A DNA stretch of 64,000 nt from Taurinivorans muris (GTDB lineage: Bacteria; Desulfobacterota; Desulfovibrionia; Desulfovibrionales; Desulfovibrionaceae): positions 372,001 to 436,000 of the forward strand of contig NZ_CP065938.1 in the NCBI RefSeq assembly GCF_025232395.1. The letters run 5' to 3'. Made by a program: the position numbers and the translations under genes. Below are positions 7,408 to 15,853 of the stretch, piece by piece. The notes beneath the pieces were generated by a model. The model was not told the DNA's origin and made no database searches. It saw only the letters and a program-made list of their open reading frames with translations. Positions within the stretch are counted from its first letter, which is position 1. Each line of letters begins with the position of its first letter.

Positions 7408-8619
7408 ATGGAACTGCGAGATAAAGCGAAACTGCTCTTCGCATGGTTTAATGACCATTATGAGGAAATGCTGGGAAAAATCGAATTGATTGTCAATATG
7501 GATTCTTTTTCCCATGACGGAAAAGATGTGAATGTTCTCGGTGAAACGGTATGCTCATTTTTTGAAGGGACAGATTTTATCACGGAGAAAGCTGCGAAAA
7601 AGGAATGCCCGGAAGATGAGCCGTGGCAAGCGGAGTTGGGAAATGTTTTTACAGCAAGGACCCATAAGAAAGAAGATGGTGCAGGCATTGTTTTTCTGGC
7701 GCATATGGATACCGTATTTCCCAAGGGCACGGCAGGCAAGCGTCCGTTTTATTTCGATAAAGAAAATGACAGGGCCTACGGCCCCGGAATTGTGGATATG
7801 AAATCCGGTTTGATAATGAATATTTTTGTTGCCAGGGCATTGAAAGAATTAGGCTTGGTTTCTTGTCCGATCACATTGACGTTTTCGCCTGATGAAGAAA
7901 TCGGTTCCCCCTCGGCTTTGCCGGTTTTGCAGGATGAACTGAAAAATGCATTGGTTTCTTTTTGTTCCGAGCCGGGATATGTAGGAAACGGGGTTACGAT
8001 CGAACGAAAGGGATCCGGACATATTTTATTGGAAATTACGGGTAAATCTTCTCATGCGGGCAGAGCTTATGCGGAAGGGGCTTCCGCAATTTTGGAGCTG
8101 GCGCATAAAATTTTGGCATTTGACAAATATGTTGACTTATCAAGGGACAAAACCGTCAATACCGGAATCATAAAAGGCGGCACTTCTGCCAATTCTGTCG
8201 CTCCCAACGCAATGGCAAGGATACATCTTACGTACAAAACCTTGGAGGAAGGCGAGCGGCTTGTCGAAGCGATAAAAGAAGAAGCGGCAAAAACATATGT
8301 GGAAGGAACCCGCACTTCTCTTAGCGGCGGTTTGCGCTTGCCGCCTTTGGTTCCAAATGCGGGTGCGAAAAAATTATATGAATTTGTAAAAAACGCAGGG
8401 GAAATGATACAGTATGTCCCGTTTGTCGAAGCGTCAAAAGGTGCAGCCGAATCCGGGTTTTGCTCAAGTGTTTTAAAAATTCCCAGTATTTGCAGTATGG
8501 GACCTGAGGGAGGTTTTTTGCACAATGAAAAGGAATATATCATTCCGTCGACCATTATTCCGCGCTGTGAATTAATTGCGCTGGCAAGCATACAGGCAGC
8601 CGATTATTTCCATAAATAA
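7408..8619 (+). CDS. M20 family metallopeptidase (carboxypeptidase G2-like), copy 1
   Basis: This 403-residue enzyme is of the M20 dizinc amidohydrolase type that cleaves terminal amino acids or related amines from N-acyl conjugates. All expected site residues are visible: H99 and D101 (AHMDT), bridging D130 (YGPGIVDMKSG), the glutamate pair E163-E164 (SPDEEIGS), E188 (SEPG) and C-terminal H372. The lid/dimerisation domain lies between about 195 and 305 (GKSSHAGRAYAEG). No signal peptide is seen, so it should act in the cytoplasm after import. A paralogue is three genes downstream. The substrate is unknown; an amide or peptide conjugate brought in by the TTT system is the simplest idea. Confidence 0.88.
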   Translation: MELRDKAKLLFAWFNDHYEEMLGKIELIVNMDSFSHDGKDVNVLGETVCSFFEGTDFITEKAAKKECPEDEPWQAELGNVFTARTHKKEDGAGIVFLAHMDTVFPKGTAGKRPFYFDKENDRAYGPGIVDMKSGLIMNIFVARALKELGLVSCPITLTFSPDEEIGSPSALPVLQDELKNALVSFCSEPGYVGNGVTIERKGSGHILLEITGKSSHAGRAYAEGASAILELAHKILAFDKYVDLSRDKTVNTGIIKGGTSANSVAPNAMARIHLTYKTLEEGERLVEAIKEEAAKTYVEGTRTSLSGGLRLPPLVPNAGAKKLYEFVKNAGEMIQYVPFVEASKGAAESGFCSSVLKIPSICSMGPEGGFLHNEKEYIIPSTIIPRCELIALASIQAADYFHK

Positions 8620-8634
8620 CAACAGGAGAGTATT

Positions 8635-9609
8635 ATGAAAAAGATGAACAAATTGTTAGCCGTGTTCCTTGGGATAAGCTTATTGGGCTTTGGTGCGCCC
8701 GATATGGCCAAAGCCGCTTATCCTAACCGTCCCGTAACCATTATCATTCCTTTCGGACCAGGAGGGGCTGTTGATATCGCGGCGAGAATTTTAGCGGAAT
8801 ATTTTCAAAATAAACATCAAATCACTTTGAATATCGTATGCAAAGGTGGCGGGGCGGGAGCGCCTGCAATGCTTGATGTCGCAAGGGCAAGACCAGACGG
8901 GTACACATTCGGTTTTCCTGCCTTGGCGACATTTTCCGCAACGCCTCAAATCAGGAAAACCGGATACACTATCGGTGATTTCAAAGCGGTGGCGCAAGTG
9001 ACAAATATGTGGCTCAGCCTTTCCGTCAATAAGGATTCCGGCATTGCGAATTTAAACGAATTTTTTGAAATGGCGAAAAAAGAACCCGGAAAGTACAATT
9101 ATGCCACCCATGGCGCTCTTTCGACCCAACGTATTTTCATGACGAATATTTTAAAAGCGTACCCTGATGTTAATTTGCCCCATATCAGTTATACAAGCGG
9201 ACACGACGTATCGACAGCCCTTCTCGGCAAGCATGTCAGCGCCGCTTTTGGCGTGACAATCAATCAGAAACCGTATGTCGATTCCGGTGACTTCACAATG
9301 ATTGCGGTAAGCAGCGACAAAAGGCTTGAAGAATTTCCGGATGTTCCGACGTTTAAAGAACAGCTGGGGGATAACGACACGTTTGTTTTCGCTTCTTCCC
9401 ATGGATTGCTCGCACCAAAAAGAACGCCTGATTCCTGTATTATTGCGATGCAGGATTTAATCAAAGAAGCATTGGAAGACAGCTCCGTACAGGAAAAATT
9501 CAAGAAAGCGGGGCTTACCGCGGATTATTTGCCTGCTGCCGAATTTCAAGTTGTCATGGAAACTATTTGGGATTATATCGGAAAAACGTTAAAAGAAAAT
9601 AATTTTTAA
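8635..9609 (+). CDS. tctC: TTT substrate-binding protein TctC (Bug family), copy 1
   Basis: This 324-residue periplasmic binding protein has a signal peptide (residues 1-28, cleaved near AKA). The mature start YPNRPVTIIIPFGPGGAVDIAARI is the hallmark Bug-family ligand-loop region. Further family features are LDVARARPDGYTFGF and the C-terminal VPTFKEQLG stretch. Bug proteins bind small carboxylates and occasionally other anions and deliver them to TctAB, here encoded upstream in the same operon. Reading stops 50 bp before the next gene, and a strong hairpin lies between. Confidence 0.9.
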   Translation: MKKMNKLLAVFLGISLLGFGAPDMAKAAYPNRPVTIIIPFGPGGAVDIAARILAEYFQNKHQITLNIVCKGGGAGAPAMLDVARARPDGYTFGFPALATFSATPQIRKTGYTIGDFKAVAQVTNMWLSLSVNKDSGIANLNEFFEMAKKEPGKYNYATHGALSTQRIFMTNILKAYPDVNLPHISYTSGHDVSTALLGKHVSAAFGVTINQKPYVDSGDFTMIAVSSDKRLEEFPDVPTFKEQLGDNDTFVFASSHGLLAPKRTPDSCIIAMQDLIKEALEDSSVQEKFKKAGLTADYLPAAEFQVVMETIWDYIGKTLKENNF

Positions 9610-9610
9610 A

Positions 9611-9648
9611 AAATAAGGCAAGCCGTTTTATGACGGTTTGCCTTATTT
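9611..9648 (+). promoter_or_regulatory. Strong intercistronic hairpin
   Basis: AAATAAGGCAAGCCGT (9611-9626) pairs with ACGGTTTGCCTTATTT (9633-9648) at 15 of 16 positions over a 6-nt loop. It directly follows the tctC stop and precedes the next gene's ribosome site. There is no long T-run beyond the stem, so partial termination or protection of the upstream message is more likely than full termination. That would raise TctC relative to the downstream genes. Confidence 0.6.
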
Positions 9649-9659
9649 GCGAGGTTGCT

Positions 9660-10709
9660 ATGAAAAATTTAAAATTTTTTTCATTTATACTGGCATGTAT
9701 TGTTTCCGTATTTTTTACCTTTCCGGTCCATGCCCGGGATTTGCCCGGAATAAAAACAGCATGGCTTGGTGAGCATGAAAAATTCATTGTCTGGTATGCG
9801 CAAAAGCACGGGTGGGATGAAGAGCACGGTTTTAAACTGGACGTATTGAATTTTGATTCAGGCAAGAGCATTCTTGACGGAATGAAAGCCTATGGCTGGG
9901 AAATTGCCGGCATGGGCGCCGTTCCCGCATTGACCGGATATTTCAATAAGGAAATAAAAATTATTGCGATAGCGAATAATGAGTCAAATTCCAATATGCT
10001 CTATGTGCGAAACAACAGCCCTCTTTTGCGGCAAAAAGGATATGATCCAGCATATCCCGATGTTTACGGCTCCCCTGAACTTGTTCGTAATGCGAAAATA
10101 CTGTGTGCTAAAGGTTCTTCTGCCCATTACTTGGTGGATTCATGGCTGAAACTGTTTGATTTGACGGAAAAAGACGTCAAAATGCAGTTTATGGAAATGA
10201 CACCCGCTTTCGGAGCTTTTAAAGGCGGTTTCGGGGATATTGCCGGAGTATGGTCCCCATATGTTTTTGAAGCCGATAAAATGGGGTTCCAAGCGATAGC
10301 CGATGGCGAGACCTGCAATGTTTTTCAGCCGGTTCTCATTGTTGTGAATGTTGAATATGCTGAAAAAAATCCGCAGCTGGTGACGGCGTTTTTAAAAATG
10401 TATATGCAAGGCATAGAATTGCTGCGAACCAAGCCGTTGGAAGATCTCGCCCCTGAATATCAAACGTTTTTTAAAGAAGAATTGAATTTGGATATAACGC
10501 GGGACGAGGCTCTTTTTGATTTGCGCAATCACCCTGTTTTCACCCTTGACGAGCAAAAAGTCATGTTCAATGATAAAAATCAAACAAGCGTGGTTTATGA
10601 TTGGTTAAACGAAATTGTGGAGTTTTACAAGGCGAATAACGGTGTCATGACGGAAACGAAAGAGAAACTCAATGCGCTTGACCCGACGTGGATCAACCAA
10701 ATTCAGTAA
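9660..10709 (+). CDS. Orphan SsuA/TauA-like (NMT1-type) substrate-binding protein
   Basis: This 349-residue protein resembles the periplasmic binding proteins of sulfonate, nitrate and related ABC importers. The start at 9660 is preferred because it gives a clean signal peptide (MKNLKFFSFILACIVSVFF, cleaved near VHA) and follows a GAGG; an in-frame start at 9630 lies in the loop of a hairpin. Fold features include WLGEHEKFIVWYAQKHG at the mature N-terminus and GSSAHYLVDSWLKLF in the middle. No ABC permease or ATPase is nearby, so it is an orphan in a TTT operon. It may feed TctAB, act as a sensor, or use an importer elsewhere. Family call is fairly firm; ligand unknown. Confidence 0.75.
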   Translation: MKNLKFFSFILACIVSVFFTFPVHARDLPGIKTAWLGEHEKFIVWYAQKHGWDEEHGFKLDVLNFDSGKSILDGMKAYGWEIAGMGAVPALTGYFNKEIKIIAIANNESNSNMLYVRNNSPLLRQKGYDPAYPDVYGSPELVRNAKILCAKGSSAHYLVDSWLKLFDLTEKDVKMQFMEMTPAFGAFKGGFGDIAGVWSPYVFEADKMGFQAIADGETCNVFQPVLIVVNVEYAEKNPQLVTAFLKMYMQGIELLRTKPLEDLAPEYQTFFKEELNLDITRDEALFDLRNHPVFTLDEQKVMFNDKNQTSVVYDWLNEIVEFYKANNGVMTETKEKLNALDPTWINQIQ

Positions 10710-10712
10710 GTT

Positions 10713-11939
10713 ATGGCTATGCATGCGAAAATAATCGAAGATTTTTTTTCTGATAAGGAAGCGCAGATGCTCAATATGCTGGAGCATATTGTTAATTTGT
10801 GTTCCTTTACCGGTGACAGGGAAGGGGTTGAAAAGGTCGGGCGGTATTTAATGGATTTTCTTTCCGCCCATGGTTTTTATACGAAGCAAATTGAAAAAAC
10901 GGAAATTCCGGAAAACGAGGCATGGCTCAATACGCATTGTGATCCGTTTGTTGCAAAATCCCATCCCTTTGATTCGGAGGCGGGAATTGTTCTTGCGGGA
11001 CATCTTGATACGGTTTTTCCCCGTGCATATTGCAGGGAGCGCAGGTTTAGGATTGATTTTGAAAAGGATAGGGCTTACGGTCCCGGAGTCGCGGATATGA
11101 AAGCGGGATTGATTGCGAATATCTTTGCGGCTCTGGCATTGAAAGAAAACAATTTGCTTGTTTGCCCGATTACCTTAGCTTTTTCAACAGATGAAGAACT
11201 TGGCTCTCCGGTTTCCTCACGGGCGATAAAACAATATGCCGCAGGGGCGAGGGCAGCTATCAATGCCGAACCCGGTGGCATCGGCGGTTTTGTAACCCTT
11301 TCCCGCAAAGGGTCCGGGCATATCACATTAAATGTAAAAGGAAAGTCTGCGCATGCCGGAAGGAATTATCAGGACGGCGCCTCGGCTATTTTGGAATTAG
11401 CCCATAAAACCCTTGAGATTGATAAATTTCTCGACATTTCTAAAAGCATTACTGTCAATACGGGACTTGTCGAGGGGGGAATATCTGCAAATTCCGTTGC
11501 TCCCGCGGCGAGTTCCAAAATCCATATCACCTATCAAACCCGCGAACAAGGGGAAGAGCTTGTTAAAAATATTCGGACTGTCGCCAATTCGGTTTTTATT
11601 GAGGGAACAGAAACGGAAATGACGGGCGGTTTGCGTTTATATCCATTGGAGCGGAGCGAAAAAGGGGATATGTTATTTGAATTGGCAAGAGAAGCGGGAA
11701 AATGTTTCGGAATGGAACTGCGGGGACAGCATTATGAAAGCGCTTCGGATTCCGGTTTTTATTCCTCTGTTTTAAATATTCCCACAATTTGCTGTATGGG
11801 ACCGGAAGGGGACAACATCCATACGCCGGATGAATATTTAATCCCCTCAACCATTTTAAAACGGAGCAAATGCATTGCATTGACCGCCTTATATGCCGCT
11901 CGGAAATTTAAAAAGCCATGCAGCAGTGAATTTCATTGA
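10713..11939 (+). CDS. M20 family metallopeptidase (carboxypeptidase G2-like), copy 2
   Basis: This 408-residue paralogue of the peptidase at 7408 shares most motifs. Metal and catalytic residues are H97 and D99 (GHLDT), D128 (YGPGVADMKAG), E161-E162 (STDEELGS), E186 (AEPG) and H370. The lid domain carries GKSAHAGRNYQDGASAI. It starts 3 bp after the binding-protein stop, so it is translationally close-coupled; a second ATG 6 bp further is possible. Two such enzymes in one operon suggest two steps on one conjugate, related substrates, or a heteromer. It is the last gene of the operon; no clear terminator follows. Confidence 0.87.
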   Translation: MAMHAKIIEDFFSDKEAQMLNMLEHIVNLCSFTGDREGVEKVGRYLMDFLSAHGFYTKQIEKTEIPENEAWLNTHCDPFVAKSHPFDSEAGIVLAGHLDTVFPRAYCRERRFRIDFEKDRAYGPGVADMKAGLIANIFAALALKENNLLVCPITLAFSTDEELGSPVSSRAIKQYAAGARAAINAEPGGIGGFVTLSRKGSGHITLNVKGKSAHAGRNYQDGASAILELAHKTLEIDKFLDISKSITVNTGLVEGGISANSVAPAASSKIHITYQTREQGEELVKNIRTVANSVFIEGTETEMTGGLRLYPLERSEKGDMLFELAREAGKCFGMELRGQHYESASDSGFYSSVLNIPTICCMGPEGDNIHTPDEYLIPSTILKRSKCIALTALYAARKFKKPCSSEFH

Positions 11940-12083
11940 ATAAAAACACACCGTTTCCATTCGCACCCGCATTCACTTTTTTGCGTTCCCAATAGGATTT
12001 ATTGCCGGTTGAAATGATATATGATTGATGATACGCTAAAAGGAAAGAGCGGGAGAATATTTTTTTACAGCGTTGAGGGTGCG

Positions 12084-12782
12084 ATGGAAAACCAATGGTA
12101 TTGGAAGAATAAGGATTTTTTTGAAGCGTTTGACGCTCAGAAAGAGAAGTTTTTGCGTGTTTCCCAAAAAATGGAAATAGATAAAAATACGATGATATTT
12201 TTTGAAGAGGATTTGGGGGATTGTTGTTTTTATCTGTCAAAAGGTTTGGTGAGAATTTTCAGTGTTTCGGATTCAGGAAAAGAGCCTATTTTTTTCCTGC
12301 GCAGGCAGGGGGATTTGTTCGGATTGTCGGAAGTTTTGGGAAATGTGCCGCGTAAGGCGAACGCACAGGCTTTAACAAGCTGCGAATTGTATAAAATACA
12401 CAGTGCCGAATTGGAAAAATTATTAAAAGAAGATTATCTGCTGGCCCGGCGGATCATATCCTTATTAGGTGCGAGGGTGCGGTATTTGGGAGATTATGTC
12501 AGTAATTTAATGACGTGCACGGTTAAAATACGACTGGTTAAAGTATTCATTGCATTAATTTATGACAGCATCCCTTCCGCCGAGGATTGGAATAATCCCG
12601 TTACGATACCTATTAAAATTTCACAGGAACAGCTTGCTTCCATGACCGGCTCGACGCAGCCGACCATTTCTGATTTATTGCAGGAACTACAAAAGGACGG
12701 AATCATAACGATAGCAAGAAAGCAAGTTTGCGTGTGTAAACCGTATATGCTTTTAAATATTATCGAATCGTGCGAAATATGA
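12084..12782 (+). CDS. Crp/Fnr family transcriptional regulator
   Basis: This 232-residue regulator has an N-terminal cyclic-nucleotide-type beta barrel (GLVRIFSVSDSGKEPIFFLRRQGDLFG region), a long dimerisation helix, and a C-terminal Crp-type helix-turn-helix (residues about 180-205: ISQEQLASMTGSTQPTISDL). The start at 12084 has a GAGG 7 nt upstream; an in-frame ATG at 12021 has none. No N-terminal cysteine set typical of the oxygen sensor FNR is seen, so the ligand is open. It has its own terminator and lies just before the second TTT operon, whose promoter carries a matching-type palindrome. It probably activates that operon. Confidence 0.85.
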   Translation: MENQWYWKNKDFFEAFDAQKEKFLRVSQKMEIDKNTMIFFEEDLGDCCFYLSKGLVRIFSVSDSGKEPIFFLRRQGDLFGLSEVLGNVPRKANAQALTSCELYKIHSAELEKLLKEDYLLARRIISLLGARVRYLGDYVSNLMTCTVKIRLVKVFIALIYDSIPSAEDWNNPVTIPIKISQEQLASMTGSTQPTISDLLQELQKDGIITIARKQVCVCKPYMLLNIIESCEI

Positions 12783-12814
12783 TGAAAAAACAGAGCAAGA
12801 TCGGAGAATATCGG

Positions 12815-12843
12815 GCTGACAGTATTTGTGTCAGCTTTTTTTT
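12815..12843 (+). terminator. Rho-independent terminator of the Crp/Fnr gene
   Basis: GCTGACA (12815-12821) pairs with TGTCAGC (12829-12835) over 7 nt and is followed by eight T residues. It separates the regulator transcript from the tctC operon. Confidence 0.85.
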
Positions 12844-12858
12844 ATTAAATTCCATTTT

Positions 12859-12901
12859 TATCATCTGGCTGATAGAACGGAAATTTTTAATTGAGTATAA
12901 A
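12859..12901 (+). promoter_or_regulatory. Crp-type palindrome and promoter of the second TTT operon
   Basis: TATCA-N6-TGATA (12859-12874) is a perfect 5-6-5 palindrome of the spacing used by Crp-type dimers. A -10-like TATAAA lies at 12896-12901, with no good -35 box. If transcription starts 7 nt later, near 12908, the palindrome is centred at about -41.5, the classical class II activator position. The neighbouring Crp/Fnr protein is the obvious candidate. The start site is predicted, not measured. Confidence 0.6.
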
Positions 12902-12930
12902 AGAGTCATACATCAAAAAGGAGAAAGATT

Positions 12931-13893
12931 ATGAGTTTGAAAAAAATTCTTGTTTCCTGTTTTGTGCTGGGTATGTTTTTGGCTTTTGGTGCTGATCAGG
13001 CTGAAGCTGAAAACTACCCAAACCACCCTGTAAAACTTTTAACCATGACCGGTCCGGGGGCTCAAATTGATTTGGTGGCGCGCTCATTTGCTGAACAATT
13101 AAAAAATATCTTGGGGCAACCCGTATTGGTGACCAATATGCCGGGCGGTTCACATGGCAGCGTTATGGCTTCTGAATTGTCAACAAGCCCGAAGGATGGA
13201 TATACGGTTGGTATTTCCGCGACAGGCGCGTTTAATTATTCGCCGTATTTCATAAAAACAAAATATACGAAAGATGATTTTGATTATTTAAGTTTAATTG
13301 CTTTAAATCAAAGCGGTATCATAGCCCGTCCCGACAAGCCTTGGAATACTTTAAAAGAAGCCTTCGCGTGGGCGAAAAAAGAGGAAAAAGGTTTGACGTA
13401 TATGTTCCAAGGCTCTGACGACAGGGACGCAATGGCGAGAATTGCAAAACAAGAAGGCATAAATCTGTCTTTAATGCCAAGTACGGGAGGTCCTTCCATC
13501 ATAACCGCCGTAATGGGCGGGCATGCTGATTTGGGACATGTTGGAGCGATATTGTTTGATTATGTTGAAAGCGGAAAACTGAAATTATTGGCGGCGACAA
13601 CTCCCGTCCGCTTAAATCCTTTATCTGATGTTCCGACACTGAAAGAGCAGGGTTGGGATGAGTCGGTTGAAATGTATGTTGTTTTTGTAACGCCGAAAGG
13701 TTTGCCCGCTGATGTGAGAGCAAAATTGGCGGATGCCACGCAAAAAATCGTTAACGATGAACAATTTATCGATTTTGTCGGGAAGAAATTAAAAATGGCT
13801 CCGGTTGATTCAACGAGCGAATACGCTGTGAGATATATCGAAGAAAGTTCCCTCAGGAATAAGGCGATCATAGGACAACGTGAACAACAATAA
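12931..13893 (+). CDS. tctC: TTT substrate-binding protein TctC (Bug family), copy 2
   Basis: This 320-residue secreted binding protein has a signal peptide of about 26 residues ending at AEA. The mature start NYPNHPVKLLTMTGPGAQIDLVARS aligns with the Bug signature, but the usual PFxxGG loop is replaced by MTGPGAQ, which touches the ligand-binding loop. TSPKDGYTVGISATG and the VPTLKEQGWDES region are standard. AAGGAG precedes the ATG. It heads an operon with tctB and tctA at 12-13 bp spacings and two redox genes, so the ligand should be the substrate or precursor of the AprA-like enzyme. Confidence 0.9.
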   Translation: MSLKKILVSCFVLGMFLAFGADQAEAENYPNHPVKLLTMTGPGAQIDLVARSFAEQLKNILGQPVLVTNMPGGSHGSVMASELSTSPKDGYTVGISATGAFNYSPYFIKTKYTKDDFDYLSLIALNQSGIIARPDKPWNTLKEAFAWAKKEEKGLTYMFQGSDDRDAMARIAKQEGINLSLMPSTGGPSIITAVMGGHADLGHVGAILFDYVESGKLKLLAATTPVRLNPLSDVPTLKEQGWDESVEMYVVFVTPKGLPADVRAKLADATQKIVNDEQFIDFVGKKLKMAPVDSTSEYAVRYIEESSLRNKAIIGQREQQ

Positions 13894-13905
13894 AACGAGG
13901 GAATT

Positions 13906-14346
13906 ATGTCAATATATCAACGGGATATAATCGGATATGCAATAATTCTCATACTCTCTTGCTCATTATATTTTTGGGGAATACCGGCGTATTCCCCGGA
14001 ATATCCAGGGTATGGCGTTCCGGCGTCCTTTATGCCCGATATTGCGGCTGTTTGTATGGGGGGATTGAGCATTTTGGGATTGGTTCAAACAGTTAAAAAG
14101 CGAAACAAAGAAACAAAAGCCGGCAAAATCAATTGGATTCATTTGATAAAGTTTTTTGTTCCATGTTTATTGTTAATGCCTGCCATGGCGACAATAGGAT
14201 ATTTAATTTCCGGAATGCTGTTTTTATCTCTCATTCAATTCTTTTGCGGACAAAGGAACGTGTTGTGTTTGGTTCTTGTTTCCATAGTGCCTGTTGCCGT
14301 GTTCTATGCATTGATGGTGTATGCTTTGGGTGTGCCTTTGCCATAA
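13906..14346 (+). CDS. tctB: Tripartite tricarboxylate transporter small membrane subunit TctB, copy 2
   Basis: This 146-residue membrane protein has four likely helices: DIIGYAIILILSCSLYFWG at the N-terminus, one after FMPDIAAVCMGGLSILGLV, and a C-terminal pair ending MVYALGVPLP. The C-terminal P-L-P ending is usual for TctB. It lies between tctC and tctA with 12-13 bp gaps. It is too divergent from the TctB at 5405 to be a simple recent duplicate. Confidence 0.85.
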   Translation: MSIYQRDIIGYAIILILSCSLYFWGIPAYSPEYPGYGVPASFMPDIAAVCMGGLSILGLVQTVKKRNKETKAGKINWIHLIKFFVPCLLLMPAMATIGYLISGMLFLSLIQFFCGQRNVLCLVLVSIVPVAVFYALMVYALGVPLP

Positions 14347-14359
14347 ATAAGGAGTTCGT

Positions 14360-15841
14360 ATGGTTGAAAGTATGTTAGCAGGCTTTATGGATTCCCTGCA
14401 ATGGACAAATTGTCTGTTTGTGCTTGCGGGAGTGATTTTGGGGGTTATCGCAGGGGCAATTCCCGGAGTGAACGGAACGATGGCGATAGCGTTATGCATA
14501 CCCCTTTCTTATTATATGTCGGCAGCTGCCGCCATCGGCTTTTTGGTTGGTCTGAACAAAGGGGCGTTTTTTGGCGGTTCAATTTCCGGAATATTGCTCA
14601 ATACTCCCGGAACGCCTGAATCCGCCGCGACGACGTGGGACGGGTACCCTTTGGCGGAACAGGGAAAAGGCGAAAAAGCCTTGAAAATGGCATTGTTTTC
14701 TTCTGTGACCGGTGATGCGTTCGCAACCATGGTTTTGGTTTTGGTTGCCGCTCCTTTGGCGGCTGTCGCTCTGTATATGGGACCGCCTGAAATTTTCGCC
14801 CTTATTTGTATGGCTATGACCATTATCGCAGGGCTCGGCAACGGGTCCATGCTGCGCGGTTTGATTGCCGCGTGCATGGGCTTGCTTATCGGTTCTGTCG
14901 GTATTGAATCTGTTTCAGCCATGCCCCGCTTGACATTCGGAATAACAGCGCTGGAAAGGGGAATTTCGCTTATTCCTATCGGTATCGGCATGTTGGCGTT
15001 TTCGGAAATCATTCTTCAGCTGGAAAGAAAATTCATTCATGGTGATACTGCCTGTTCCATGTTTTTTTCAGAAAAAAAAGAAGATAGGAGCATTACGGCA
15101 AAAGAATACGGTTCCTGTATGAAAACATTGATCCGTTCTTCATTGGCGGGAACCGTCGTCGGGGCTTTGCCCGGGCTCGGAGCGCCGGTCGCGTCTTTTT
15201 TTGCTTATGACCGTGCCGTAAAAAAATCAAACATGCCGGAAACATTCGGAAAAGGCAATATCGAAGGCATTGCGGCTTCGGAAGCAGCCAACAGCGCTGT
15301 TGTCGCTTCAAGCTTAATTCCTTTATTCACGCTTGGTATTCCCGGAAATATGGCTTCGGCATTGTTGGTCGGCGCTTTCGTTATTCATGGTATGATACCG
15401 GGACCTTTGATGTTCGAGCAAAATGCCCAATTTATTTATTCCATATACGGCAGTTTGATTTGGGCGAATATTTTTTTGCTGGGAGTCGGACTGTTCAGTT
15501 TGAAAGCCTCTTGCCGTTTGGTGCAGGTTCCTTCCGATATTTTGTATCCGGTCATTATTTTCACGTGTATTATGGGTGCTTATCTTTCCCAGTACGCCGT
15601 TTTTGATGTGACGCTGATGCTTTGTTTCGCCATTTTGGCATATTTTATGAAAAAATTCGATTATTCCTTTATTTGCCTGATAATCGGATTTATTTTAGCA
15701 CCTATTTGGGAAACGTCTTTACAGCAACTGATTATTTCTTCTGAACAAAATCCTTTCATGATTTTTCAAAGACCCGTGGCTCTTGCATTGCTGGGGCTGT
15801 CCCTTTGGGTGACGTTCAGGGCTGTAAGGAATAAGAAATAA
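14360..15841 (+). CDS. tctA: Tripartite tricarboxylate transporter large permease TctA, copy 2
   Basis: This 493-residue multi-helix permease carries the standard motifs: GAIPGVNGTMAIALCIPLS near residue 35, FFGGSISGILLNTPGTPESA near 72-90, and the repeat GALPGLGAPVASFFAYDRA with FGKGNIEGIAASEAANSAV. It therefore follows the family consensus more closely than the TctA at 5908. It should form an ion-coupled uptake system with the tctC and tctB products encoded upstream. The next gene, 12 bp on, encodes the AprA-like flavoprotein. Confidence 0.92.
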   Translation: MVESMLAGFMDSLQWTNCLFVLAGVILGVIAGAIPGVNGTMAIALCIPLSYYMSAAAAIGFLVGLNKGAFFGGSISGILLNTPGTPESAATTWDGYPLAEQGKGEKALKMALFSSVTGDAFATMVLVLVAAPLAAVALYMGPPEIFALICMAMTIIAGLGNGSMLRGLIAACMGLLIGSVGIESVSAMPRLTFGITALERGISLIPIGIGMLAFSEIILQLERKFIHGDTACSMFFSEKKEDRSITAKEYGSCMKTLIRSSLAGTVVGALPGLGAPVASFFAYDRAVKKSNMPETFGKGNIEGIAASEAANSAVVASSLIPLFTLGIPGNMASALLVGAFVIHGMIPGPLMFEQNAQFIYSIYGSLIWANIFLLGVGLFSLKASCRLVQVPSDILYPVIIFTCIMGAYLSQYAVFDVTLMLCFAILAYFMKKFDYSFICLIIGFILAPIWETSLQQLIISSEQNPFMIFQRPVALALLGLSLWVTFRAVRNKK

Positions 15842-15853
15842 AAGGAGTGTATT

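Noticed and set aside
9630-9659. Upstream start for the SsuA-like gene
   Set aside because: The ATG is in the loop of a strong hairpin and would put ten extra residues before a clean signal peptide.
12021-12083. Upstream start for the Crp/Fnr regulator
   Set aside because: No ribosome site; the extra 21 residues do not fit the family.
14512-15012. 166-residue minus-strand frame
   Set aside because: Antisense shadow of the second tctA.
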